A stretch of DNA of 64,000 bases, taken from positions 1 through 64,000 of the forward strand of contig NW_001799255.1 of assembly GCF_000165425.1 (NCBI RefSeq). The letters are read 5' to 3'. The translations under genes were made by a program, and so were the position numbers. The stretch's first letter is position 1; each line of letters opens with the position of its first letter. Positions 1 to 11,456 of this stretch are shown here, in pieces. Under the pieces are notes generated by a model that had not been told where the DNA came from, searched no databases, and saw only the letters and a list, made by a program, of their open reading frames with translations. The DNA comes from Paramecium tetraurelia. Lineage: Eukaryota > Ciliophora > Oligohymenophorea > Peniculida > Parameciidae.

Positions 1-535
1 ACCCCTTTTTAAACCCAATTGTCTATCATTAAGCGGAATGTTTTTCTTTTTTGGGCAGTTCTTATCACTGCAGGGTTCCTGTCAGGGAATAAATCCCATT
101 TGTGGATGACTAAACTATCACTGACCAGTTCTGGTATCGCCTTCATAAACCCGTACTTTTAAATTCTTGCTGCACCTTCTGATAAAGTCCGATCATACCT
201 GAATTTTCCTAACTGAAAATCTTTTATAAATCTTCTCTCGTCTCCTTGTTCATTAATCCAAATTTTGGGGGGTTAATAACGAGGGGCGCGCCGATAAGGG
301 AGAATCTGGCCCATCTACTGTCGATATCCGTCTCCATTAATGCTTCCTTCATTTTGTCTTCAAGAATTCTTTCATTCTCCATCCAGCACGTCTTCATTCT
401 CCTGAAGAGTAAGTCCTTCTCTGTTTCTCCTCCCTTTGGTCTTGATCCGCAGATGAATAACATTTTAAAACAGGGTCCTCCATATCCCCTTTCTCCATTA
501 ATGTCCTAATCAAGCAGTCCGCAGTCAAAGAGTAA
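1..535 (-). CDS. Unknown protein, partial, runs off left edge
   Basis: A minus-strand frame in the ciliate code stays open from just after a TGA (536-538) to the window edge, with internal TAA/TAG read as Gln. The first ATG is at 461-463 and gives a charged, soluble-looking protein with the stretches ERGYGG upstream and MLFICGSRPKGGETEK at the start. I recognise no family. Base composition is clearly richer in G+C than the rest of the window and codon choice is less A/T-ending, so it may be a recently arrived or highly expressed gene, or a fragment. Neither a domain nor a signal peptide is visible. Use of reassigned codons argues that it is ciliate-coded. Confidence 0.4.
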
Positions 536-545
536 TCATAGTTGG

Positions 546-584
546 CCTATTAGGGGGATGTTGAGTTTTTTTATCCCTAATAGG
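546..584. repeat. Perfect 10-bp inverted repeat (hairpin)
   Basis: CCTATTAGGG (546-555) is the exact reverse complement of CCCTAATAGG (575-584), separated by 19 bases that include a T-rich run. It lies immediately upstream of the left-edge open frame, at the junction between GC-richer and AT-rich sequence. It could be a termination or processing hairpin or the end of an element; no second copy with the same arm was found in the window. Confidence 0.5.
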
Positions 585-599
585 GACTCCTCTTTGAGA

Positions 600-2750
600 A
601 CCCGAACTGTATCTTTTTTGTTACATTTGGACTTTTTAAAAAAAATTATTAATGGCTCTATTAATTAATTGGAGTTATACATCTAAATTTTTTCATCAGT
701 TGAAACTTCTATATATTAATAAGAAGATTTAATATATTTAGAACTTCAAATTAATTGACAATATAGTTGGTTTCTATTCATAGAAATTACTAGGATTATT
801 ATGGCTTAGAATCCTGCTCTTGTTTTTTAAACAAAGTGTAAATTGCTTTTTTGAGTTTTCAAAAGATTTTTTCTAACTAGTAGAAGGTATGTAGATTCAT
901 CGTAATCTCATCTAAACTTGCAGAAAGACAATCATTTTTAATCCAAATTTAATGCTAAAATTATTGCCCATATTGGAAAACCTCTTACTTGAGACAATCG
1001 AAGGACTTGGTATGAAAAAAGCAGCACACAATATCAACGGTCAATTAAGCTAATTTAGTTAAAAATTTGTCTCCAGGTTGTATATAAATGCTAAGCAAAT
1101 GGTTAGATTCAGGCCTAGTGCATTGATTACTGATAACCTCAGTTATCTAGAGCTATTTATACCTCTAAAAGATATGATTACCCAAAATCTACTGCTGAAA
1201 ACCTTTTGAAATCTATTCATTCTTAATTGAGATTCTAATGATTTGTTGGTTGATCAACTGAATCTTCTAGTATTAATTCCAAAACTTAAGTCTACTAAAT
1301 TACACAGATTAAATTCATAATAGAGATAGAGATGTTTCTCTGTTTATTAAGATGAATGCAGTAGGAATTATTTCAAAAACTGCAAATACTAAGTCAATAA
1401 CAATAAAAAATAGCTGAAAATTTTCAATCGTTTGTCTATTATCTTAAAGAAATAGGATTCATGATGTAAGAAGTACACTGGATCATATTGATCAATTTGA
1501 AATCCAGCATGTAACAATTAGCAACAATAACTTCTGATTAGTATTATTGATTAAATAATTGCTCAAATATGATGTATGCTGGTACTTTTAATGTTATTTA
1601 AGGAGATAATATCCATATCGTTGCTTAAAGAAAAAAGACTTTTTTTTTTAATTTTTCTAATTTAAACTTCGGATCATCACCCAAAACTATAATAAATGCT
1701 GTTAATATAGTTAACATAGTAAGCTAACCGAAATATGCAATTCATTGTCCCTAAAATTAATTATTATAGTCGCAATCAATAATGTATGTCGACCTAGTAT
1801 TATAAAAAATTCCTTGAACACAATTTCTGTGTTTAATATTATTGTGTTTTTATTTTCAATTTAGTAATCATTTTACACAATACTCAAAGAATAATCACTT
1901 CTTTTATAGCTGCCTACCAATCTTTGTTATTTTATGCAATGCTGAAACAAACTCATCGAATATTGCAACATTTGTTAGCAGCAGTTAGCAACCTAATATA
2001 CTGTAAAATGGCTACTAATTAAATGTAAACACCAAAAAACATCACCTTATGCTATTTGTAATATTTCTACTTTCACCTTGTGCATAAAATTTTAATGCTG
2101 AAACACTCGATATTTTATTCCTTACACTGTTTGTAAAATATTAGAACTATTCAAGGATATCATCACATACTTATGGTAACTGCTTGAAAAATACTATATA
2201 AAACATTTGGAAATCCAGATGACTACATAACTCGAAGTATGGTGCATATATTTTGACATCTTCTCTTCTCAGATATATAGTAACTATAAATACTAAGAGC
2301 TCTTTGTGTGTAATTACTCCATTTGCTTGATGCTCAATTCAACATGGACTAAACTTATTATGCTTTACTCTTTTAGTATTGATTCTAGAAGCAGCAATCC
2401 CTCAGTTAAGACTTATTAAGCATGCTCTTTCTTTCTTCTGAATATTATACAACTTCCTCTTATTGATATTAAATTTCCTCTTTCAATTATGGATTGCTGT
2501 GCAAATGCATCTGACGTAAGAGAAGAATCTTATGCAACCTTTTTTTAGTTTGTAAATATTTAAAATATGTCTCTTTTTCTAAAAAGAATGATTTACTTAC
2601 TAAATCTCATAATAGTCTAAGTTACTTCTTTCCATCTATATTTTAAATGCTCTGACTATCTAAACCTTTCATCTTAAATGCAACACCGAAGTATAATCAT
2701 ACATCTGTTTTAGGATGAATATTTTATTTTGATAGCAATCAAACAATAAA
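600..2750. other. Decayed coding tract, no intact gene
   Basis: No intact gene was found. On the plus strand one frame at about 920-1462 reads like real protein (segments such as ETIEGLGMKKAAHNINGQ and DSNDLLVDQLNLLVLIPKL) but is interrupted by two in-frame TGA codons with no GT..AG intron to remove them. Another frame at about 1448-1815 contains protein-like DVRSTLDHIDQFEIQ and NFGSSPKTIINAVN segments, again broken. This pattern suggests an old degraded gene, possibly of a repetitive beta-helix surface protein type, but the family is a guess. Confidence 0.4.
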
Positions 2751-3479
2751 ATGGATTCATAATTGAGCTATATGTATTACGTTTTTTTGAGGACTTTTTT
2801 TAGTTAAAAATAAACTTTTCCAATAAATATTGCCATATTGCCTATAATTATTCTACTTGCACAGTCTACAATATTTGCTGCTTAATTCGTGATTTAATTC
2901 ATTCTTTAAATAGATGTAACCCGTGTAACCCTTCATTTCGAAGATCTTAATAGCAGTAACGCATACTTATTAAGAGTATTATTTGCTGCAACTATCTTGC
3001 CATATGTGTTTATACTCTGGCGACTATTATTGTTACTTTAAATGATAAGAGTTACAAATAAGGTAGATTATTCTGTGGATACTTTAATAAATATTTAAGT
3101 AATAATTATGCTTACACATACAACTTCATTTGGTTATTGTGATATTACTTCTGTTTTTCGGTCTAATAAAGTGTCTGGGGTTACAATATATATCTCTTAA
3201 AATCATCTTTATAATAAGGTTCTTATTGCTAGAGTTGTTGCACATTCAATTAGAGATCTATCTTTCTATCAAATGAATTAATACGCGATTTTAAGGAATG
3301 TTGGCAATTTTAGTTTCTCTCTTTTGGTCTATCATTTGAAGGCTTTAGCACCCATTACACAATGCTTTGTTACAATCAACTCAAAACTTTTATAATATGA
3401 TATTGCAATTTGTTTAAACCATTTCTGTATCAAATAACATTAAGTTGCTGATACCTAATGTTAGGAAAGTCTAGTTTGA
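2751..3479 (+). CDS. Possible membrane protein ORF inside decayed tract
   Basis: An uninterrupted 242-codon frame from ATG to TGA in the ciliate code. It predicts two strongly hydrophobic stretches in the first half (around residues 25-50 and 75-105) and a more polar C-terminal half with several Cys. A run this long without TGA occurs by chance at a few percent in such AT-rich DNA, and both flanks are decayed, so this may be a remnant of the same broken gene rather than an independent one. No homology recognised. Confidence 0.25.
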
Positions 3480-4519
3480 TTCGATCAAAAATCGCAGCAA
3501 TCCTAATATTCCATTACTGTTCAAAATTGAGTTTGCATTGTACGCAGCCTGCCTAATAAATAGATAAAGTGCATTTCTCACATACGCTAACATGAATAGT
3601 GATAATTTCTGGTTGTGTGCTGAAAGAATAACTGTGTACCATTGCTTTAAATGAATTAAATCAATACTCACATATTTACATAAGTGAATCAGCTATTATA
3701 CTAGTCATTATAAGCTGATGTAATAAGTATGTACTTTCTTCATACCTAAAGCATTATGTTGGCTTCCAAGGTTCAATTTGTCTATCAATGCTTAATATGA
3801 ACAAGTATTTTTTACTCCAGGAATGTTGTCATATTTCTGTATATCTATTTTGAGCCTGTGCTTCCAATATGGACTGTGCATATAACTTATTAATACCCTT
3901 GTTGCTATGGTCGTATCATAGCAAGTAGTAAATTAAGGTCATCCATGAATAGTTTAAAGTTAATTTTTTGTGATGCAACATCAATTCAATAATTGTAGAT
4001 CTTGATAAGCAGGATATTATTCTGAAGTAAACTTGGCTTTAGGCATCTATTCTAAGATAATTTAAATTTAAACAGATGCTTAATAATGTATTTTATAGAG
4101 AATCTCAAAGTAGAAAAGACTCACTCTAACCAATAGAAGCTCATCCTTTAGAGCCAATCTTAATAGTTACTTTAAATATCGTTAAACATCATTTAATTCT
4201 CTTTATATTTTTAATTTTCAATGAAATTTTCACTAAAATTATTAATTATTTTTCCTTGACATAACTTTGGTGTTACTTTTCCAAATTACTTCGGCATTTC
4301 TCTCATCAAGATTAGTAATTTCATTACAAGAAGTCTAAGCAGACATTCAAATACATTCCACAATTTGAGCATTTTACATAAATAAATTTGGGTTAATTGA
4401 ATTTCTAATAAGAAAATCTTACTAATTAATAATTTAATATTATTATAATAAAATGAAAACCATCCTTATTTATAATAGAGAAAAATTAATACATTTGAAA
4501 TGATAAAATTTCAAAAAAT
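3480..4519. other. No supported gene
   Basis: AT-rich sequence. Up to about 4150 short protein-like plus-strand frames occur (e.g. near 3500-3650 and 3820-3940), each ended by TGA within 40-60 codons, probably continuing the decayed tract. From about 4200 to 4519 the sequence is A/T runs only. Confidence 0.5.
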
Positions 4520-5995
4520 TCATTGTTTAAATATGGATTTTTTAATTGAATTTTTACATCTCCTAACCTCATCATTTTCATTCAGATGACTTAATTGATT
4601 TTAGGTGTTTCCATTTAATTTTGATGTAAATGATGATTATTTTCTAAATTAATTTACATCAGGACTGAAACTGTTGCATTATGTGCGAATACGAAAATCT
4701 GAATTCTATCTTTATAATTTATTGATTTAAGGAGATTAAGGACTTAAAGGACTTGCATCTTAAGAAAATGTTTATTAATTACAGAATTGCAATTATCCTT
4801 TTTATTAATTGTTTTTTTCAGTTAATTATTTTAACTTTTAACTTGCTTTAAATTCCATTACTTCTGACAATCTCTCTTTTCTTAACCATTAATGGTTTAA
4901 AGCTAATTAAGAACTTAGCCTTTCGTGAGGATTTTCATTTAAAATGCTTTTTATGAAATCAATACCTTCATCACTTAAAAATAATTTAGAAAAATCTATA
5001 TGACATTCTTAATTAGATTCTATTATATTTTCTAAATTTTGCCCTTAAAAAGGGATTTTCCCGCATAAAGAGTAATACATAACGATTCCAGCGCTAAAAA
5101 CATCTGCTTTTTGATCATAATATTCATTTCTTAATATTTCAGGTGCTGTAAAACCAGGTGTGCCAAATCTTACTCTAAGATAATCAGGAATTAATTATTC
5201 ATTATCTGAATCAGCTGAATCTACATTTTATTACACAATCTCTGCCAGTCCATAAGAACTTAGACAAGGATTTTCTAAACTTCCATTTAATCCAAGCCAA
5301 ATATTTTCTGGTTTTATGTCTCTATGCATAATGTTTTTTGAATGAAGATAAGCCAATCCCTTGAAAATCTTAAACATGAATTTCTGGGCCTTCTCTTCAG
5401 AAAGTGTTGGAAATTTTTAAATATAATTATTTAATGTTCCTCCTAGTGTCAGTTAGGTGACAACAATAATCTATTCCGGGTTCTCAAACACCTCATAAAA
5501 TTTTTACAAATATTCATGGTTAATTCTTCTTTGAATATATACGGATTTTTCTAATTGAATTTCTATTTATGATGTGAGAGTAGTTTTTTAATAAATAGTA
5601 CATTAATAATCATGAGTTTCGTTCCTTTTTTAAATTCTATAAGTCTAAACTAATAAATAGTAGTACTTCTTAAGAAATTTACTTAATAACTTCAAAGTAC
5701 TTAAAAAAATCCGATTAAATTGTAAATCTCTTGATGTAAGATAGTAAAGGGACAACATCACAAAAAATTACTATTTCATCAAAGCATTTTATTAATTTGA
5801 TACCCTCTCCATATTGATCATTTTAAAGTCTCTCAAGAATTGAATTTTCGTAATCTAACCAACAACTATCACCCTAGAATAAACATTTTAACATACGTTT
5901 CTTTTAGTTGTTTTCATTATATTTTACCATACCATCAATTATTTTTTCTTGGGCTAATTATGCTTCCCTAACAAAATAACTTCAATTTGTAAATC
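4520..5995 (-). pseudogene. Broken serine/threonine kinase gene (SYG in place of DFG)
   Basis: The C-terminal two thirds read as a kinase domain in one frame: RINHEYLQKFYEVFENP, an intact HRDIKPEN catalytic loop, SSYGLAEIV where DFG should be, GTPGFTAPEIL, and a C-lobe with ADVFSAGIVMYYSLCGKIPF, then a Gln/Ser-rich tail ending KKSIFKQ. Upstream, a clearly protein-like N-terminal segment (GDSCWLDYENSILERL, FKYFEVIKQISQEVL) is in a different frame, and the segment carrying the N-lobe lysine region is in the third, so two frameshifts lie between about 5560 and 5640 with no GT..AG intron to explain them. The Asp that binds magnesium is Ser. I call it a degenerating copy of a Paramecium kinase, although expression as a shortened pseudokinase is possible. 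Confidence 0.6.
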
Positions 5996-7038
5996 AAACT
6001 CTCCTTAAATTTTTGCTATTTTTCTTCTGCTCCATTCCATTCGGAGAAATTTTCTTTAAAAAAAGCTTTTTCTATGGGATGCCTCGTATTCTATTTTGTT
6101 TTAAACCTAGTCAAGAACTTTCTTTTGACACCTTTTCATATATATTAAATTTAATTTTAAATCATTTTTCCTTGTTTTCAACCATTAATAATGAAATAAA
6201 TTTATATTATTATAACAATTTTGTTTATTTTTTTATGTTTAGCTTCATTCATATCATCTAATAGACAGCTCAAAATTTCATATATTTATTAAAAGAAATT
6301 AATTAAGGTATTTGGAAACGGTAAATTTGATTTTGCATTTACATAAAAAAGATTTAATAAAGAAGAGGAAAATTTAAAAAATTAAGTTGACTTGAAAATT
6401 AAGTTGGGAGCATTAAGTAGAATACTATAACTTAAATTTTCTTCATACTAAGCAGCACAGGTTCAAGATTTAGGTGCATGTAAAATTTTAAATACCTGCA
6501 TTGTGAAACGTCATAAGTCTCATCAAAAAATTGTTTATACTGTTCATTTTTTACCTTAATATTGTTTATCCTAATTTTAATTCAAATTTACATTATTTTT
6601 CTTTTGATGCAATTTTAATTTCTTTAATCCTTTTTTTCAAATTTACTTTCTTGAAAGTAATCCCTATTTATATTGAAATTGAAATCATTATTCTTGTAAA
6701 TTAATTTCAAAAAAGTAATTGTTCTCCATAAATCAATATTGTTTTTTGTAATTAAACAATTTTCTCTTGAGTTTGATTAGAATTCGTCTAGGCTACTTTA
6801 TCGAAATTCTATAAAAGATTGCTTTTTCGATTACAGTATGATATGTTAGAATTAATTTCTGCTGTGAATCTTTATTTGGATATATGAACATGATATTTAT
6901 CTCATTTGTTTACAAAATCTAAATTGCTTGTAAAACTCTAAAAGAAAGAAATTTCAAATTCATGAGAAAGGAAAATGCCTTTTAAACAAAATTATTTAAT
7001 TTATTAATTAATTAGATGTATCTAATTAATTATATTTA
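5996..7038. other. Gene-free AT-rich stretch
   Basis: Nothing supported. Long A/T runs, no protein-like frame on either strand, no GC island. The last 100 bases may carry the promoter of the gene starting at 7039. Confidence 0.5.
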
Positions 7039-7764
7039 ATGGGATAGAGCGTAAAGTGTTGTAATAAGTAAGAAGACAGTCTATCAGAAATTTATTCATA
7101 ACAGATCTAAGCTGAGTACTTTGGTCCTGAATATGCTCATTAGTACTAAATACAAACGAAATTTATAACTCATTTTTAAGCATATGATAATGAAGAGAAA
7201 CAATTAAGAAAAGAAACTCAAACACTCTCTACTCGAAATCATGTTGATTCAGAGTTAGCTTAAAGCCCGTTTTAGAAAAACGATAAATATTTAATTAATA
7301 CCGATTAAATTCTTGATTCCTTTTTTAATCTTGATTCTAATAATTCCAACTCATCATATGAAAATTCAATATGTGCTAATAACAGTATACTCAAAAAAAC
7401 GAATTAATAAACACCTAAACATACAAAATGTGTGAAATTCAAAGATATTTGTTCTAAAATATCATTTAGTATCTCTCAAAAAAAGGAATTAGGCTAATCA
7501 TTAAAGATACAGCATAAATAATTTCATTTATTTTTTGAGAAATATTACTACTTTATATTTAATTTATTCTTTATAATTGATGAATTTCTATTGATTAAAT
7601 AAAAATTTAAAAGTCCTATTTTATAAATTTCACACTATTTTTTCAACAAATAAGAAACATTATAACCATATTAAGATGAATCAAAATTCATTATTATTAA
7701 CGCCATTTAATTTAATTAATAACATTTCTGCTATGAAACATATTTAAACAAATTTGTTAAATGA
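7039..7764 (+). CDS. Putative acylated protein, starts MGQSVKCC
   Basis: A 241-codon intronless frame. The start MGQSVKCCNK has Gly2 with a small residue at position 6 region and a Cys pair at 7-8, the arrangement expected for N-myristoylation plus palmitoylation, so membrane anchoring is inferred. The body is hydrophilic and Gln/Asn/Ser-rich with no recognised domain. From about residue 150 on, the frame becomes Phe/Ile/Tyr-rich and less convincing; an unrecognised intron or stop near there is possible. The first half is the well-supported part. Confidence 0.5.
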
Positions 7765-8513
7765 AAAAATACACATATGAATAAAGGATTCCACTATATA
7801 TGTATTTGAGAACAATTTCAAGCAATAAAGAAAATTAAGAAATAATTTTCACTTGTAGAATCAAATTTGGAAAGCAGAACTCAGATAATAACAAGTTTTC
7901 AATCCTATTTGTTTTGATTCAATTACAACTTTCCTAAAAAGGCCATCCATTTAAAAAATAAAATAATACACTCGTTAGATTAAGCATAAATAAATAATTA
8001 AAATTATGAAATATGTTATTAAATAGACAAGGATTTTTACAATATTTCTCGATTTGCTCATAGTAATACATAAAAAAATCTATAATTTCCAAAAGGTTCT
8101 AATCTATCAAGAATTCTGAATTACTTCCAATACTAATTTAATAAGAGTAATTCTTGAAGTCCATAAGAAGAATAATGAATATCAATTCGATTTTATGATT
8201 GAAAATCAAATCCATGAAGATCCTGTATTGTTTTTAAAAAAATTTTGGACCAGAAATGTCTGAAGATTGATTGAATAATGATGATTCTATTATTTCTAAA
8301 TTATTTATTAATATAAGTATTATTACAGTTTATCGTTTTTCTCAAATATTTGAACTAAATGAAAACAACTTAAAATTAATTGGCTGGATATAAAATTACT
8401 AAAACCTTAAATAGAGGGGAAGTTAAGTTATTTTTCATATATCAAATATTATTTATCGTTGATGGATCTTAATAAATTCATGGTATTATAGAAATCTTAA
8501 ATTGATTTAATTA
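7765..8513. other. No supported gene, short protein-like frames
   Basis: Short plus-strand frames with plausible composition (for example DKDFYNISRFAHSN near 8030 and LAGYKITKTLNRGE near 8370) end at TGA after fewer than 60 codons and do not join by introns. They may be remains of a gene, or chance. Confidence 0.4.
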
Positions 8514-9978
8514 ATGTAGCAGAGAAATTAGTTAGTTTCAAATAACTTAGATTTACGCAATTCTTTCTTTACGCCAGAAACAAATTTGTGGACCACTAAT
8601 ATAAACTTTGTTTCATAATAAAATGCTTTAATTGTTGTTAAATATTTAGGAAAAGTTAAGGAAAAAAATTTATATATTGGAGCATAATACATAAAATATT
8701 CAAGAAATGTAAGAAAAGTATATAAATTAGAAATATATCTCCTTTATTGAGGCATTTTTAACTATCTTACGGAATTCTAACGATGAAATAGTAGGATTTC
8801 GATTGGAGAAAAATTGCAATAGAATTGAGTTATTCGGATAAATAAGTGGTTGGCTGGCTATCCTTATGAAAGAATGTATATGTTTAGACTTTGTTTCCAA
8901 TTTTCAGATAGTACGATTGTTAGGTAGTGGATCCGCAGCAAATGTAAGCTAAATAGGTTTAACTTAGGTTTATAAAGTGAAATCAAAGATTGACAATCAA
9001 GATTATGCTATAAAAGTGTTTGATAAATCCTTATCCTAAAAAGACTCAACAATCTAATAATCAATAAAAATGGAAGTAAGGATTTTAAGATAATTAAATC
9101 ATCCAAATATCATATAATATAAGGGAGTTTTTGAATCAAATGCTTAGATCATCTTAGTGTAAGAACTTTTAGAAGGTGGAGACTTGAAAACTATATTGGG
9201 AGATGAGATAGTTAACGAAGTAGCTGCTAAACAAATATTAAGATCAATTCTAAAAGGATTAAACTATATGCATAATAAAGGCATATTTCATAGGGACATT
9301 AAAAAATGTAATTTAATGTTAAGAACGTAAGATAACTTTAATTCTGTATGTTTAATTGATTTCGGACTAGCTGAAAAAGCAAATGATGATAATAATTATA
9401 TATTTAAATATTGTGGAACTCCTGGGTGTGTAGCACCAGAGATTTTGAGAAAACAAAAATATGGATTAAAAGTTGATATTTATAGTGTTGGAATTTTGGG
9501 CTATCAAATCTTATTTGGGAAAGACCCTTATTAATCAGGTTCAACAAAAGAAACCATTCTAAAAAATTTTCTTGGGCATATTGATTTTTTAAATGTACCT
9601 TAGGTATCTAATAATGGATTGTGTTTTTTAAAATCATTATTGTATGAGGATCCAATTAATAGATTATCAGCAAAATAAGCATTAAAACACCCTTTTTTAT
9701 ATAATGAAGAAAATTAATTAATAGTCAGAAATTATCTTGATTTAAATAGGAGTAAAGCTGTTTCTCCAAAATTGAAGCCATTAATCTTCAAAAATTCAAG
9801 AAATTCATCCCCAAACGGAAGTCCTAAAATATTGCCGAATAAGGTCTATTTTAGAGCCCAAGCAAGTCCTTTAAGAAAAAAGGAGTAAATCGACAAAATT
9901 TCAAATTCTGAAAATTATGGAAAATTATCGTTATCATAGAATTTTAAAAATACATTTAAAAAAATGAATACAAAATGA
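8514..9978 (+). CDS. PH-domain-type Ser/Thr protein kinase
   Basis: Two introns (8709-8730 and 8944-8967) give a 472-aa protein. Residues ~40-125 resemble the PH-like lead of the kinase at 19061 (ending GFRLEKNCNRIELFG then QISGWLAILMKECICLDF), and the kinase domain follows: glycine loop LLGSGSAANVYKV, YAIKVF lysine, HRDIKKCNLML catalytic loop, LIDFGLAEKA, GTPGCVAPEIL activation segment end, DIYSVGILGYQILFG. All catalytic residues are present, although the catalytic loop has KKCN instead of KPEN. The C-tail is Ser/Asn/Pro-rich. The start was chosen because splicing the first intron joins the upstream frame MQQRNQLVSNN to the kinase. It acts presumably in phosphoinositide-linked or cytosolic signalling; substrate unknown. 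Confidence 0.85.
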
Positions 9979-10143
9979 ATTTAGTGTATATTTGCTATTA
10001 ATTGATATTTATAATTTAAATATTGTTATTCATTTAGAATTTTCCAAATCTTTTTCAATTTTTTATAATTTTGTTTAAAGATTATTGATAATTTGTTTAC
10101 AGATATATTGAAATACCATCAGGTAAGTATATGCATAACTATA

Positions 10144-10215
10144 GGATCTATCGTATAGTGGTTAGTACCTGAGGCTTTAACCCTCAAGACCTTGGTTCGA
10201 ATCCAAGTAGGTCCT
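10144..10215 (+). tRNA. tRNA-Gln, anticodon TTA (reads reassigned UAA)
   Basis: A 72-nt cloverleaf with no intron: acceptor GGATCTA pairs with TAGGTCC, anticodon stem TGAGG/CCTCA closes loop CTTTAAC with anticodon TTA, and the T arm is CTTGG TTCGAAT CCAAG. Discriminator U and the overall sequence match known ciliate and yeast glutamine tRNAs. TTA decodes UAA, a sense (Gln) codon here. A TTTT run at 10217-10220 and a second T run behind it are the RNA polymerase III terminator. It lies in a 310-bp spacer between a kinase and a convergent coiled-coil gene. Confidence 0.97.
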
Positions 10216-10288
10216 ATTTTATTTTTATGCTTTATAATAATAATTGAAATATTAATATTTTATATTTTTGTTTTTGATTCAAATAATA

Positions 10289-11313
10289 TCAAGGATATAA
10301 CTTTCCAACTAGATTTTAATCTATGAATCTAGAACCCCTCGAGGATTGTTCAATTACTCTATTAACAGAGGAACTAGTCACATTCTATTGTACAGTAACT
10401 TATTTAACTTCGGTTACTCCCCCTTTTTTAAGGGCTTCTAATTCAGCTTACGCCATAATCAATTTTTCTTATGTCTCAAAAAAATCATTGTTTAATTTCT
10501 TAAATCTTGTTTTCCAAACTTCAACTTCCTTCATAGAGAATGAGAGATTACATTAGTTAAAGTCACAGTTTCAGTGCTTTCGACAGTAACAGTGCTTTCC
10601 ATATGATGATATCTTTATTCCCATTCATCTAATTCTTATAACTTAGATTAAAGAAGGCCTTAAAGTTTTTCTAATTCCAATTTTGAATTATATAATTAAC
10701 TCTAATTTAACAAAATGAAAATACTTCTAAAATTGCTAATCTATCTTTCAAAGATTAAGATGAATTATCACTTCTTAATTCTAGATACTATCCTTCCTTT
10801 TGTCTCAATCTATCCTATTCATTTCTAAGGTTTATTTTTATTCTTTCTATTTCCATTTACAAATCTGCTATCTAAAATTTTATATTGCTAGAATACTCTA
10901 GTTGTATTTTCAACTTTGACTGTTTCTTTTTCCATTTTTACTTATGGCTATCTACTTAACAATTCAGCAACTCTTTTTCTCAAAATAAGAACTTCCTCCT
11001 TATATTATTCTTCCTCCTCGCAATGACATTCTTTTTCACATTATTATGGGTATGGCATGGGAATATAAATTGGCATGGGCATTGCTTATGGTTGAGGACA
11101 TGGTTATGGGCAAGGTTGACAACATGAAGTATTGAAAGCAACGTTATAAACTCCATTGGTTTATCTGCTTGCTAAGGTAGCAAATGTAGTTGTCAAATAA
11201 TTTCTTCTTACAAAGCTATAAGTTGATCTTTATTCATTTTCAACTGTAATCACTCGATCAGATACCTTTGTTGTCAAAAAGCTTTCCTCCCTTTTTGTCG
11301 TCGTATTAATCAT
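10289..11313 (-). CDS. Coiled-coil protein with Cys/Pro/Met-rich linker
   Basis: Three introns (10872-10896, 10702-10724, 10529-10551) give 317 aa. The N-terminus is MINTTTKREESFLTTKV, followed near residues 65-95 by a low-complexity patch CCQPCPQPCPQP then MPMPIYIPMPYP and ECHCEEEE. After that two long heptad-rich coiled coils run (EEVLILRKRVAELL; LQMEIERIKINLRNEQDRL; LEALKKGG) separated by Thr/Val-rich VESTETVTL, ending in a basic SSRGSRFIDQN tail. Cysteine-Pro patches flanked by coiled coils fit a cytoskeletal or cortex (epiplasm-like) protein, but this is inference; I do not recognise a named family. Confidence 0.7.
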
Positions 11314-11456
11314 TGTTAAGAAATAAAATTTATATTAATGCAATCAACTTATTTACTAATTATACTTAAATTGCAATTATGTTTTGAAAAGCTAATTATA
11401 TTGAAAGTATTATTGCCATTAAGTTATGAATATTCAATTTTAATTATTTAATTTTT

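Noticed and set aside
1-20. Telomere at the left edge
   Set aside because: The first bases contain CCCC and AAACCC but no tandem CCCCAA/CCCAAA repeats.
6013-6261. Plus-strand open frame of 82 codons
   Set aside because: Low-complexity Phe/Ile/Asn translation opposite and upstream of the kinase relic; no conserved-looking segment. In AT-rich DNA with one stop codon such frames are common.
8783-8866. Alternative starts of the first PH-kinase at 8783 or 8866
   Set aside because: The upstream exon from 8514, joined by the 22-nt intron at 8709, supplies a PH-like region similar to that of the kinase at 19061 and the exon sum fits.
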